This document shows positions 42,147-52,959 of a stretch of 64,000 nt of DNA, in pieces. The position numbers were made by a program, and so were the translations under genes. The DNA lies in NCBI GenBank assembly GCA_947642745.1, contig CANRTU010000006.1, positions 1 to 64,000 on the forward strand. The letters run 5' to 3'. Under the pieces are notes generated by a model. The model made no database searches and was not told the origin of the DNA. It saw nothing but the letters and a program-made list of their open reading frames with translations. How positions within the stretch are numbered: position 1 is the first letter of the stretch; every line of letters begins with the position of its first letter. The DNA comes from an uncultured Eubacterium sp. (GTDB lineage Bacteria; Bacillota; Clostridia; Lachnospirales; Lachnospiraceae).

Positions 42147-43058
42147 TTACACCCCTGATAGATCTGCTGTTTTTCTGATACCATCCGGAAAATGCACGGC
42201 AGGCCCGAATCCGGTATCTTTTTTCAACTCACTGATATCAGCCTGCAAGTGCATCACCTGCCCCGCAGCATATGGAACAGCGCCAAGCCTTACTTCTGCG
42301 CCGGGAGATATGATATCCCGAAGCTCTAAAATATATTCTGCCAGTGGCTTTGCTTTCCCACTGCCGAGAACATATATTTTTTTATCCGCCCCTTTCTCTC
42401 CGATCAGATAAAGCGCCCTTGCCGCATCCGCACTGTACAAATAGTCCCACATCTGCTCCCCTTTGGTAAATTCCGGCGTTTCCCCAGCCAGAAGTTTCCT
42501 TATGGCTGACATAATCATACTATTTTCACCATCACATGGGCCATATACACTTAACACCCTCACCCATATATGACGTAAACCAAGCTGTCCCGCCAGTTCA
42601 CGTGTCATCAGCCCCGCACACAGCTTTCCCATCCCATATCCATTTTCCGGAAAAGCAGGAGTATCCGGCCGTAAAACACCTTCAACGCACCCATATTCAG
42701 CCTGGGACCCTGTTCCGACAAATACAGAACACCCGAATCGTCTTGCTGCCCGCACCGCATCCAGGGCATATGCGACATTCTGGTTCTGCAAGTACAAATC
42801 ATTTCTTGCATTTCCAAACGTTCCCGCCCAGGCAAGATGATAAAAAACATCATACATGCTGCCTGTATCATTTTGTATCCCTGCAAGCTGTTCCAAAGAA
42901 CAAAATTTCTTTGTTACCAGAGAATGCCGCGGTATGTTCCTGTTCCGTAATGAATCTTTTCTGCATAATACAAGTACTTCTATGCCCTGTTGAATACATT
43001 CATTAACTAAGGCTGTTCCTATTGCGCCTGTAGCGCCAGTAATTACCACTCTTTTCAT
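42147..43058 (-). CDS. NAD-dependent epimerase/dehydratase
   Basis: MKRVVITGATGAIGTALV Rossmann; YGMGKLCAGLM (YxxxK). Confidence 0.85.
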   Translation of the reverse strand: MKRVVITGATGAIGTALVNECIQQGIEVLVLCRKDSLRNRNIPRHSLVTKKFCSLEQLAGIQNDTGSMYDVFYHLAWAGTFGNARNDLYLQNQNVAYALDAVRAARRFGCSVFVGTGSQAEYGCVEGVLRPDTPAFPENGYGMGKLCAGLMTRELAGQLGLRHIWVRVLSVYGPCDGENSMIMSAIRKLLAGETPEFTKGEQMWDYLYSADAARALYLIGEKGADKKIYVLGSGKAKPLAEYILELRDIISPGAEVRLGAVPYAAGQVMHLQADISELKKDTGFGPAVHFPDGIRKTADLSGV

Positions 43059-43189
43059 ATCACACATCCAGCTCCGGAAAGATAACAGAAACCAGCAATA
43101 CAAACCATACCTCCTGAATTCTGCCTTTCCAGCTATCTCAATAATTCTGAGTACAACTATAGTACTATGCCGCTATTTACTATAAGCTG

Positions 43190-45997
43190 CTATTTATGGA
43201 CAAGACGTATCTTACCGCCAATGATCTCCCAGAAACATAACATCTGTCCGCCATTCTTTGCCCTTTCCATATTTAAAGCGGTAACATAACCATTCAGATT
43301 ATCTGTCGTATCCGCATCGTAAAAATAACCGTCATCAATCGAAATATCATTTCCTGTATTACTATAACAATTTATTACAGAATTCGTATGATAACCAGAA
43401 ATACCGGAGGACAGTCCTCTTCCATTAAATGTACAGACCGCTAAACAGTTTATAATCTTTCCGCCAAAATTATCCGCAATACCTCCTGCCCTGCCACTTG
43501 CATGAAATTTCCCGCTTACAAAACAATTAATTATCGCAGAATTTCCATTCAGTCCATGCGATGTAATGCCGCCGATGTTGGTTCCCACAATTTTGCAGTC
43601 CACGACAGCAAGATTCTCCACCGTGCCTGCTAACTGTCCAAACAGCCCGACATTCCCTTCCGGATCATTGATATAAAGGTTAGAAACAGAATAGCCTCCT
43701 CCATCATAATAGCCTTCAAATAATCTGCCGCTGTTATATAATCCGACCGGTTTCCAGTTTCCAGAAGACTTTAGGTCGATGTCCGATACCTGACGGATAT
43801 ATTCGCCTGCAAAAGACCTTCCATGATTCACTAATTTGCGAAATAATTTCAAATCCTTTACATCAGAAATTAAATATGGGGATTCCATGGTACCTTCCCC
43901 CTTCAGGCCGCATGGTTCTGGTTCCGGTGCTGCTATATTGTATACCGCAGTCGTATTTTCCTTTGATTTTCGCTCAATACAGGTTGTAATACAGTCCTTC
44001 CCATCATCCAGTTTATACACAAATACATTATCCACCTGTCCAATCAGTATGTAATCTTTTTCTTTTGCTTGTGAAAACCACTTTTGTATCTCCCTTTGTC
44101 CGCAATATTCTCCATTACGGTAAACAGCTTCATGCACCTCCATACAATCCGGCACATCCATCCATACTACGATATCTGGTTCGTTTTTGGACAACAGCTC
44201 TGCTTCCGCAGCCGCAAAATCGTCCGCACAGACGTCATAGTAAGGGACTGGCACAAAACCGTTCATATTATAATTATCCAGCAGTACATTAAACACTTTA
44301 CAATGAGGAAAGCCCCAGATCGTCGCATTCTCATCTGTATTCGCTTTGATAACCTCATATAGCTTTTCATACTTTTTCTTTTCCTGCGGACTGAATTTAA
44401 AGCCTTTCACAGAATCTATGTCAATCGTTTCCGTCTTTTCCCAATACGATGCCATGGAATCTCCCCACCAGAAATAGGCACATACCAGTTTCTGGGAAAG
44501 GCAGACAACAAAAATACACGATACAATAACATGAAAAATATGAAAAGTGATGAAACCAGATCCATTTTGCGGCTTATTCTTAAATATAATATATGTCAGA
44601 CATGGAATGCTGATAAACGCCGCAACTGAAACAACCCCTGTTTCCCCGTTTGTCATAGCCCAGGCATAACTGCCTGCCACTCCTCCAAACGCCATAACAA
44701 GCCTGTCCTGTTCAGGCTCCTTTTGCTCAATTCTTCTGCTCCATATATGATAAGGAATCCACAAAATCAGAAAACAAAAAACCACAGTCAGCGCAACCGG
44801 CAAAAACTTAAATAAACCTGTCTGCTCATAAATCTGAAAAGCAATGCCATTGATATTTACAATCAGCAGTACTGTATATAGCGCACAAAAAAACAAATTT
44901 GTAAGCCATCCCTCCCGCATACTTTTCAGTACAAAAAACACTAAAAATATATCTGTCAGAAACAAAATAATAAGCCTCGTATTCCAAAGAATTTTCATTG
45001 TCTCAATGAATACCCAGCCATAACCATAACCAAGGAATAAACCGGCGCCTGTTGCCAGGGCAATTCCCGCAGTGATAAAATGCCTTTCCACTAATTCCCA
45101 CTTTTTTTTATGAATAGAAATATAGGAAAAACAAAGCAGGCAGGTACAGGCACAAATGCCACACCATTCCTGTTGAAAGATTCTTATCATTTTTTCAATG
45201 AGTACATGATAAAAACCGCCTTTTGAACTCATATCAATAAAAATCTGATAAAAGAAATCCCGGACCGCATGATGATAACCCAGATAACAAAGCGCTGCCA
45301 CAACAGGACACATAGCGCCCAGAATGACGCAAAGCGACATTTGAATCCAGTTTCTTTCCAATTTTAGAACAATCAATATTCCGAAAAACACCGCAAAAGA
45401 CATTGCGCTTGCCAGTACAACAGGCTGCTTCGATAACAGCATCACTCCTCCACATAAACCGGAAAGAAACATCCAGACTTTTCGTCTGCGGATACTGTTT
45501 TGTGCCGCAACATATCTGTTCATAAAAAAAATCAGGAAAACAATATGGATCAGATTCGTCTGATTATAGTCGCCTATAACATCATGTACAGTCGCCGCTC
45601 CCAGAACAGCAGCCGCAAAACAAGCCACAGACGCAATATACGGACTTACTTTGTGACAAATCATACAATAGAGGAATACCATCATTACAATCCGTTCCAG
45701 CAGCCTCCACAACCTGTATATTAAAAAACTTCCAAAAGACAATTTCAGTATTACGTGGTCAACAACCAGATTGAAAGGTGGGAGATAATAATAAAAATCC
45801 CTGTATGGTATTTTCCCCTGCGCAAGCAATGCATCGTAAAATCCGGCCCAGCCTTCAGCCATAATAAATGTCTTATCCAGCCAGACAAAATGATACAGGA
45901 TTACAGCCAGAACCAAAACAATGCCGCATATCCATTTTTCCAGATACGCAGTATCAGATTTCTGCTTTTTAAATTTCAGACATTCCATCACCTTCAA
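43190..45997 (-). CDS. GT-C-like polytopic membrane glycosyltransferase fused to C-terminal GLUG-like domain (paralog of 38226..41021)
   Basis: KIPYRDFYYYLPPFNL; C-terminus VGLFGQLAGTVENLAVVDCKIVGTNIGGITSHG...SGRAGGIADNFGGKIINC. Confidence 0.75.
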   Translation of the reverse strand: MKVMECLKFKKQKSDTAYLEKWICGIVLVLAVILYHFVWLDKTFIMAEGWAGFYDALLAQGKIPYRDFYYYLPPFNLVVDHVILKLSFGSFLIYRLWRLLERIVMMVFLYCMICHKVSPYIASVACFAAAVLGAATVHDVIGDYNQTNLIHIVFLIFFMNRYVAAQNSIRRRKVWMFLSGLCGGVMLLSKQPVVLASAMSFAVFFGILIVLKLERNWIQMSLCVILGAMCPVVAALCYLGYHHAVRDFFYQIFIDMSSKGGFYHVLIEKMIRIFQQEWCGICACTCLLCFSYISIHKKKWELVERHFITAGIALATGAGLFLGYGYGWVFIETMKILWNTRLIILFLTDIFLVFFVLKSMREGWLTNLFFCALYTVLLIVNINGIAFQIYEQTGLFKFLPVALTVVFCFLILWIPYHIWSRRIEQKEPEQDRLVMAFGGVAGSYAWAMTNGETGVVSVAAFISIPCLTYIIFKNKPQNGSGFITFHIFHVIVSCIFVVCLSQKLVCAYFWWGDSMASYWEKTETIDIDSVKGFKFSPQEKKKYEKLYEVIKANTDENATIWGFPHCKVFNVLLDNYNMNGFVPVPYYDVCADDFAAAEAELLSKNEPDIVVWMDVPDCMEVHEAVYRNGEYCGQREIQKWFSQAKEKDYILIGQVDNVFVYKLDDGKDCITTCIERKSKENTTAVYNIAAPEPEPCGLKGEGTMESPYLISDVKDLKLFRKLVNHGRSFAGEYIRQVSDIDLKSSGNWKPVGLYNSGRLFEGYYDGGGYSVSNLYINDPEGNVGLFGQLAGTVENLAVVDCKIVGTNIGGITSHGLNGNSAIINCFVSGKFHASGRAGGIADNFGGKIINCLAVCTFNGRGLSSGISGYHTNSVINCYSNTGNDISIDDGYFYDADTTDNLNGYVTALNMERAKNGGQMLCFWEIIGGKIRLVHK

Positions 45998-46165
45998 AAA
46001 TTACTCCCCCTTATCCGGATGCTATACGTTTTGCATTTTTGCAGTACACTGACTGTATCCCGTTAACCGCCCTGTAATAAAAATCAGACATATCTTATCA
46101 GATTCAAAAATTCTCATAGAAGTAACGTATCGTCTTTACATATAAGCATTGAATTTGTATTTTTA

Positions 46166-47488
46166 CTAAAACGAACTATCTGCCCCGTATTTGTATAAGC
46201 CATGTAGTGTTTCGTCCGCTGCTATAACTACTTTTACATCCTTTGCATAATGTCCTAAAATATCTGCACGCAGCCTTTCAATTTTTTTTGCAATACCACC
46301 TGAAAAAATAACCGTATCCACCAGTTCCGGCTGTGGCCCGACCCGGTCTGCAGCCAATAAAATATTATGTTTCATCTCATCCAGAACACTATGCATTAAA
46401 TTCCCCAGTGTCAGCGTATATTCACTGATATTGTAAATACTCCCTCTTGTATGATCTGTAATTGCATTTTCAAAAAAACTCATATCACATAACAAATCAG
46501 ATGTCTTAACTTTTTTCTCTTCCTGTAATAAGATATCCCAAATATTATCATCTTCTCTATGCACTCCAAATTTATCCAGTACATCCTTTACAAACCGGAT
46601 ATACACATTTAATGCTCTTCCAGATGGTATAAACGGTATGGTTTTTAAATATGCACCATTGAAATATGGCCTTAGCTGACAACCAGGAACTTTAGAAAGC
46701 TTTCTGACAACTGTACTAACCTGTGCTCCTGTACCAAGATTAAAAGAAATTGTATTTTCAGTCAGCACCCCTGCGCCATACAACGCAGCCTGCTGATCTC
46801 CCAGAGCAGGCCTTGCAGTTACAAGTGTTTTTCCAGGCAGGCCAAAACAGACATTTTCCGTACCAATAGCCGGAAAAACAATTTCTCCACCGATTGTCTG
46901 TAAAAGTCTCTGATTCCATCTCCCTGATCTTAACTCATACAACCCTGTTGCCGCAGCATTCGTAGGATGACACACCGGCTCCTGTCCTGACAGTCTCTTT
47001 AATATATAATCCCCCAATGTATAAAAAAAAAGCTTACCAGATGTTGTATTCAGATACCCCTGCCGTGACAAATATAACAGATTGCAAACCGGAAGCCCGG
47101 CCCTCAATGGCATACCTGTGTCAGCTATCGTATCTGCATAAGCTTTCTCACCTAATATATCCATTGATGATTTTCCCGCTATTTTAACCGCACCATATTC
47201 TTTCTGCCAGGAAATATAATCCGTATATGGCTTTCCATCCTCATATGCCAGGAGAAAACCATGCATTTCATTTGAGATACATAACCGAAACCGCTCAAGC
47301 CCCTCTGATAATTTCATAACCATGTTATACACAGATGCGACCAGCTTTTCAATTTGTACAATTTCCGTCAATTCTCTTTCCAGACTGACCTGCGGTGCAT
47401 ATTCCTGTATTTTCTTTATTATTTGCTGGTTTTTCAGACGGGCTCCTTTTAAAAAACTTGCTCCACAATCAATCGCTATAATATTCAT
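46166..47488 (-). CDS. FGGY family carbohydrate kinase
   Basis: IIAIDCGASFLKGARL, FNLGTGAQVSTV, FSGGIAKKIERL. Confidence 0.78.
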   Translation of the reverse strand: MNIIAIDCGASFLKGARLKNQQIIKKIQEYAPQVSLERELTEIVQIEKLVASVYNMVMKLSEGLERFRLCISNEMHGFLLAYEDGKPYTDYISWQKEYGAVKIAGKSSMDILGEKAYADTIADTGMPLRAGLPVCNLLYLSRQGYLNTTSGKLFFYTLGDYILKRLSGQEPVCHPTNAAATGLYELRSGRWNQRLLQTIGGEIVFPAIGTENVCFGLPGKTLVTARPALGDQQAALYGAGVLTENTISFNLGTGAQVSTVVRKLSKVPGCQLRPYFNGAYLKTIPFIPSGRALNVYIRFVKDVLDKFGVHREDDNIWDILLQEEKKVKTSDLLCDMSFFENAITDHTRGSIYNISEYTLTLGNLMHSVLDEMKHNILLAADRVGPQPELVDTVIFSGGIAKKIERLRADILGHYAKDVKVVIAADETLHGLYKYGADSSF

Positions 47489-48539
47489 GTGTTTCCTCTA
47501 TATAATTCAAAAAAATATTTTCAAGTGTTTGATTAATCTCTACAGGATACACTACTAAATGACTTCTTCTATCCAATAACGCAAAATGGAGTATATTTCC
47601 CCTTACTTTCTTATCTGTATGGATAATCGCAAATAATTCTTTTGGATTTTCAATGATTACCTCTTCTGTAATAAAAGCTTTTTTGATCAAAGATTTTATT
47701 TCCAGATAATAACTTCTATCTATTAATCCTTCTTTCCAGGCAATATAATTCGCTACATCAATTCCCCATATAACTCCTTTTCCATGCGGAACTACATTCT
47801 TAGTATACGCTTCAAGGGCATGGCCGAATGTATGTCCATAATTCAGCACCCGTCGCAAATCGGATTCAAATTCATCTATCTCAATAATCTTTTTTTTCAC
47901 CAATAATCCTTTTTTTATATACTCCTCCAGCTGCGTACAGGGAATAAACGTTTTCTCATTTTTTAACTCATTATAAAAAGTCTCACCATCTGTCAGAGAA
48001 AATTTTAGCAATTCTCCCCATCCGTTTAAGTAATCTTCCTCTGACAATGTATGTATAAAATGAGTATCAATAATAATTTCCCCGGGCGGATAAAAAACTC
48101 CAATCTGATTCTTATATGGTCCAAAATTTATCCCGCTCTTCCCTCCGATACAGGAATCACACATAGACAATAAAGTAGTTGGAAAAAATATCCAGTCCAC
48201 ATTCCGTAAAAATAAATTACTGGCAACCGCCACTACGTCCTGTGTAATTCCACCACCAAAACAAATAACCTTCCAGTTTTTTTTCATATTTAATTTTTGA
48301 AAAAAAGACAAAAGATCCATAACAGTGTCCATATTTTTGTGATTTTCAGTAGCATCAAAAAAATAAATCTTTTGCTTGTCTATAACCTGAAATTTTTCCT
48401 TATACAACCGATACACGTTTTTATCAATAACATAAACGGCTGTATCAGTCACAGCAGACAAATTTTCCACAAAATCTTCCGTAAAACAAACCTTATAATC
48501 GTGCAAACCTGAATTAATCTGAATTGTATCCATATCCAT
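47469..48539 (-). CDS. 3-dehydroquinate synthase-like sugar-phosphate cyclase
   Basis: CFGGGITQDVVAVASNLFLRNVDWIFFPTTLLSMCDSCIGGKSGINF, LRRVLNYGHTFGHALE. Confidence 0.85.
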   Translation of the reverse strand: MDMDTIQINSGLHDYKVCFTEDFVENLSAVTDTAVYVIDKNVYRLYKEKFQVIDKQKIYFFDATENHKNMDTVMDLLSFFQKLNMKKNWKVICFGGGITQDVVAVASNLFLRNVDWIFFPTTLLSMCDSCIGGKSGINFGPYKNQIGVFYPPGEIIIDTHFIHTLSEEDYLNGWGELLKFSLTDGETFYNELKNEKTFIPCTQLEEYIKKGLLVKKKIIEIDEFESDLRRVLNYGHTFGHALEAYTKNVVPHGKGVIWGIDVANYIAWKEGLIDRSYYLEIKSLIKKAFITEEVIIENPKELFAIIHTDKKVRGNILHFALLDRRSHLVVYPVEINQTLENIFLNYIEETHEYYSD

Positions 48540-48589
48540 ACATTTGTTCTCCTGTATTTTCTTGTAAAATCCTGATTTTCAATACCGTA

Positions 48590-49258
48590 TTATTGTGATG
48601 TATATCCTCCGTCTACTATTATCTTTTGTCCTGTCAGATATGTATTGCTCTCTCCTGCCAGATAGCAGATTACGCCTGCAATTTCGTCTGGCTGTGCCAT
48701 ACGCCCCAGCGGAATCTTTTTTTCAATTTCATGAATTTGTTCCTTTGTATTATTTTTATACGTTAATTCTGTAAGTGCAAATCCCGGACAAACTGTGTTT
48801 ACTAATATATTATACCCACCAAGCTCTACAGCCAGCGTTTTCGTAATGCCATGTATTCCATGCTTTGTCATGCTATATACGATACGGCCGTGTTTGGACA
48901 CAACCCCCCAGACTGATCCAATATTGATAATTCTTCCATACCTGTTTTTCTTCATAGATGGCACAAATGCACGTAAGAGCAATAATGGCGATATTAAATT
49001 AACACGCATGGAACGCTCTATCTCATCATCTGTCACATTTTCTATATCGTTAACTTCGTTGATCCCCGCATTATTGATTAAAATATCATAAGAATCATTT
49101 TTATGTAATTCCAAAAATTTTTCTACTGAAATAATGGATGATAAATCCATTTCTTCTCTGGTGGGGGCATATACGTCATAACCCATTTGCACAAATTTTT
49201 CCACAACTGCCTGTCCAATTCCTCTGCTCCCACCTGTTACAAATGCAGTTTTTTTCAT
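48590..49258 (-). CDS. SDR family oxidoreductase
   Basis: TAFVTGGSRGIGQAVVE, NNAGIN, YSMTKHGIHGITK. Confidence 0.9.
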   Translation of the reverse strand: MKKTAFVTGGSRGIGQAVVEKFVQMGYDVYAPTREEMDLSSIISVEKFLELHKNDSYDILINNAGINEVNDIENVTDDEIERSMRVNLISPLLLLRAFVPSMKKNRYGRIINIGSVWGVVSKHGRIVYSMTKHGIHGITKTLAVELGGYNILVNTVCPGFALTELTYKNNTKEQIHEIEKKIPLGRMAQPDEIAGVICYLAGESNTYLTGQKIIVDGGYTSQ

Positions 49259-49293
49259 TCCCTGTCCTTTCTCTGTTCATTTCCCGAAATCCT

Positions 49294-51105
49294 TTACACC
49301 TGTCTTTTCCATTCCGCACTCACTTGTATATACTCGTCTCTATCCAGAAATGGCGCCATGTCATCCATTGAAGGAGAAATAATTCTGCCATCCTGAAGTA
49401 CTTTGGAAGAAGCCTTCGGAGCAAATTCCTGCCGTTCATCCACGAACACTTCACAAACAGCCATCCCCTCTTCTTCCAAAACACGGTCTATGATTTCCTC
49501 TGCACTATCCTGCTTCCGAATATAAAAATATGGTATGTCAAATGCCCCCGCAAGTTTTTGATAATCCGGAATCGCTACGCCACTTTTCAAATCCACACCT
49601 GCTAAAGGTTCTCCAAAATTACGAAGCTGTGTCTGACGAATGGAATGATATCCATTATTATTATAGATAAATATTTTTACATTCAGGCCATAGTATTTCA
49701 TAGTTGGTAATTCCTGAATATTCATCATAATACTTCCATCGCCTTCCAGACAAATTACCCGCCTTCCCTTTAACGCTACCGCAGCACCCAGGGCTGCCGG
49801 TAACCCGTACCCCATAGCCGCACAACCAGAATTGCAAAGCATTCTCTGCCCCTGTTTCAGTTCGCTTACCTGTATTGGGACAACACAGGCGCTACCATTA
49901 CTACAGACGATTGTATCATCATATTCCAGGCTGCCATACAGATAATGTGTAAATACATAAGGGTTAATATTTGTTTCTGACTGGAAATAGGATTCTGCGA
50001 CAACCGGATACCTCATTTTAATATTCTGGCACCATTCCAGCCAGATATCATGCCGCCCAGGTCTTGTATATTTACACTCTAACATCGCACTAATGACATC
50101 CGAAACATCTGCGCATACCGGCCAGTCTGGCTGGTATGTAGGCTTATATAACTCCTCCTTCTCAATATCAACCATTATCTTATATGCATTTTTTGCAAAA
50201 TCTCCTTTTTCGTAACCTACCATTCTTACATTCATACGACATCCCAGCGACAACAGGCAGTCACACTGTTGTAATACAAAATTGCCCGCTCTGGTACCAA
50301 CGGTACCCGGAACACCGATATAATAATCACTAGTATAAGAAAGCAGATCATTTGCTGCCCATGCTGTTACAACCGGAATTTTTAATTTATCTGCCAATTT
50401 TAAAAATAAATCTCCAGAATGACTATATCGAATGCCATTTCCCGCAAGTATAAGCGGAGCTTTCGCCTGCGAAATCCTGTTTAAAATATACTCTGCCTGT
50501 GTACCGGCATACTTTTTCCTCTCCGGACAGCTTTCTTCTTCTGGATGAAAATGAACTAATTGTTCTGTCTCAATCCTGCTCCCCTGAATATCTAACGGTA
50601 TATCCAGCCAGCAAGGCCCGCCTTTTCCTTTTTTACTTAAATACAGCGCCTTTTCCAGATGATAAGCAATTTTATTTTTGTCCTTGACCATAACACAGTA
50701 TTTTGTAAAATTTCTGGCACACTGGACAATATTAAATTCCTGATCTCCTAACTGCCTGATGTGCAATTCAGGATGATTTTCCGTGGTCATTTCCAGTTTC
50801 ACCTGTCCGGAAATAACAAGCATTGGTATCGAATCCAGCCAGCCACCTGCCACCCCTGTAATCGCATTCGTACCCCCGGGACCACTGGTGACACATACGC
50901 ATGCCAGCTTTCCTGTCAGTCTGGTATATGCTTCCGCCGCAATCGCACTTGCCTGCTCGTGATGATTATAAATACATTCAAGATCTTCGTTATGTCCAAA
51001 AGCATCGTTTAAATGCATGGCGCCTCCACCAGTAACGGTAAAAACATGCTCTATTCCACATCTTACTAAAAAATCAGCAATGTAATCCGATATTTTTTGA
51101 ACCAT
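49294..51105 (-). CDS. Thiamine-pyrophosphate-dependent enzyme (acetolactate-synthase-like)
   Basis: HHEQASAIAAEAYTRLTGKLACVCVTSGPGGTNAITGV; GDGSIMMNIQELPTMKYYGLNVKIFIYNNNGY TPP motif. Confidence 0.88.
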   Translation of the reverse strand: MVQKISDYIADFLVRCGIEHVFTVTGGGAMHLNDAFGHNEDLECIYNHHEQASAIAAEAYTRLTGKLACVCVTSGPGGTNAITGVAGGWLDSIPMLVISGQVKLEMTTENHPELHIRQLGDQEFNIVQCARNFTKYCVMVKDKNKIAYHLEKALYLSKKGKGGPCWLDIPLDIQGSRIETEQLVHFHPEEESCPERKKYAGTQAEYILNRISQAKAPLILAGNGIRYSHSGDLFLKLADKLKIPVVTAWAANDLLSYTSDYYIGVPGTVGTRAGNFVLQQCDCLLSLGCRMNVRMVGYEKGDFAKNAYKIMVDIEKEELYKPTYQPDWPVCADVSDVISAMLECKYTRPGRHDIWLEWCQNIKMRYPVVAESYFQSETNINPYVFTHYLYGSLEYDDTIVCSNGSACVVPIQVSELKQGQRMLCNSGCAAMGYGLPAALGAAVALKGRRVICLEGDGSIMMNIQELPTMKYYGLNVKIFIYNNNGYHSIRQTQLRNFGEPLAGVDLKSGVAIPDYQKLAGAFDIPYFYIRKQDSAEEIIDRVLEEEGMAVCEVFVDERQEFAPKASSKVLQDGRIISPSMDDMAPFLDRDEYIQVSAEWKRQV

Positions 51106-51229
51106 TTCTCTAATCCCCTTTAAAATTTCATACTTATCTGTCGTTATCACAGAGCGTATTTGAAAAACGCTTCCCACAAAATGGAAAATTCAAATGGCTG
51201 GAATGAATTTTGTCACGCTCTACGGCCAC

Positions 51230-52855
51230 TTACAGCAATAATTCAGAAATATATTTACTCTCTGTCAAAAACATAATATCCATATCATTCTTTGTGGTCT
51301 TTCTAAAATCCACATACATATCACGGATTTCCTCATTCAGCTCCTGCCACTTTTTTCCGGGATTAATATATGGGAGCGCCGCATCCGCATAAGTATCCGC
51401 ATACACATCTCCAAAACCATCAAAACCAGCCACAGCCACATGTCTGATATGAAGCCTGTTCAAAAGACGCAAAAACATAATGCCCGCATTGTCAGAATGC
51501 TGCCATCCCCGTTTCACAAGAAAGTTATAATTCACAATCATTTCTAAAGGACCAGGCTGCGTCTTAATACTGGATGCCAGTATTTTCCAGCAGTTCTGAA
51601 AGACGTCTGTATATACTTCAGCTATATAATCATAACGGATCTGATTGCTGAAGAATAAATAATCATATGTATATTCCCGTAATACCGAATTAATCCCCAC
51701 AACGACCGGCTGATATTTATCTATATACGCCTTAATCTGTTCTTTTTTAGTCAGAACAGACTTTCCCGGGAATAAAAGCAGTATGATCCTGTCAGCAAAA
51801 GCTTTTTGCAGTTTTTCCATTGCCGCTTCGTCATCAATACTACTATTCAGATAATCCATCAGTTTTTGCTCCAGTAAATCATAGTCATATTTTTTCCGGT
51901 CAGCAGGAGGTAAGGATTCGATAATATTGCGCATCGCCCTTGCATTTGTCCGATGACTATCCAGCAGATACATAATATTATTCACATGCGCACCATACAT
52001 TCCCGCTATAAAATATGGCGTGGAATATCCCCATTTATAATTCTCCTGAAAATAAACCATATAAGTATCAATGGCATCCAGGATGACATTCATATCATAA
52101 TTGCAGTGATATTTGCGGTTTAAAAATGAAGCGACCAGTTCTGTTGTCGCATTTCCCGCTCCTCTTCCCATACCGCACAGACTCGCATCTACAACCATAT
52201 TTCTTCCTGTTTTCTCCAGCTGGCGGACAAACGCCATCGTAAGAGAAAAAGAAAGCTGCTGATTATTATGGGAATGGAATCCCAGCTTAATATCTTTATC
52301 CAGACTGCTGTCCAGGATCGATATAATATGCTCCAGGTCCTCCGCATACATAACGCCAAACGTATCTACAACAGACAGACATACCGGTTTTATCTGATTG
52401 ATCTCCTCCGCAAGCGCATACAGTTCCTCATCACAATAGCCTGATGTATTGGCTGCCTGAAAAAACACCTGATATCCTCTTTTTTTAATCTCTTTGCCTA
52501 CCGCTATACCTTCGGGGAACTTTTCCCTGGGGAACACTACCCGGATCGCATCCACTGACTGCCCGTCATTTTCCGGCAGATACTTCAGATCGTACCTGTC
52601 CCAGTCAATCATGGCCAGATATATCGTATGCTTACTCTTTTCTGAAATATATGATTTCAGGTCTGAAGGAACATGAAAAAAGGAAGATCCATCCTGATGC
52701 GGCGTATTTTTAAGCCACCCACATTCAATCATCTCAATATTCGCATCCTGCATTTTCCGGATAATACCCTTTATTGCCGGGACCCCGAATTTTGCGTCTA
52801 CGATATAAGCCCCATCTCTCAATGTACAATCCAGCATCTGAATTCTATTGTCCAT
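51230..52855 (-). CDS. DRE-TIM (HMGL-like) aldolase-domain protein with C-terminal extension
   Basis: MLDCTLRDGAYIVDAKFG; KLGFHSHNNQQLSFSL; DASLCGMGRGAGNATTE. Confidence 0.85.
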   Translation of the reverse strand: MDNRIQMLDCTLRDGAYIVDAKFGVPAIKGIIRKMQDANIEMIECGWLKNTPHQDGSSFFHVPSDLKSYISEKSKHTIYLAMIDWDRYDLKYLPENDGQSVDAIRVVFPREKFPEGIAVGKEIKKRGYQVFFQAANTSGYCDEELYALAEEINQIKPVCLSVVDTFGVMYAEDLEHIISILDSSLDKDIKLGFHSHNNQQLSFSLTMAFVRQLEKTGRNMVVDASLCGMGRGAGNATTELVASFLNRKYHCNYDMNVILDAIDTYMVYFQENYKWGYSTPYFIAGMYGAHVNNIMYLLDSHRTNARAMRNIIESLPPADRKKYDYDLLEQKLMDYLNSSIDDEAAMEKLQKAFADRIILLLFPGKSVLTKKEQIKAYIDKYQPVVVGINSVLREYTYDYLFFSNQIRYDYIAEVYTDVFQNCWKILASSIKTQPGPLEMIVNYNFLVKRGWQHSDNAGIMFLRLLNRLHIRHVAVAGFDGFGDVYADTYADAALPYINPGKKWQELNEEIRDMYVDFRKTTKNDMDIMFLTESKYISELLL

Positions 52856-52959
52856 TTGTATCTCTCCTTTTTGTCACCCACACTGCTTTACCAGATCTTT
52901 ATCCTTCCAGACTGCCCTTTGTTTTCACAATATTATATGGCCGGATAAAATATTTATCT

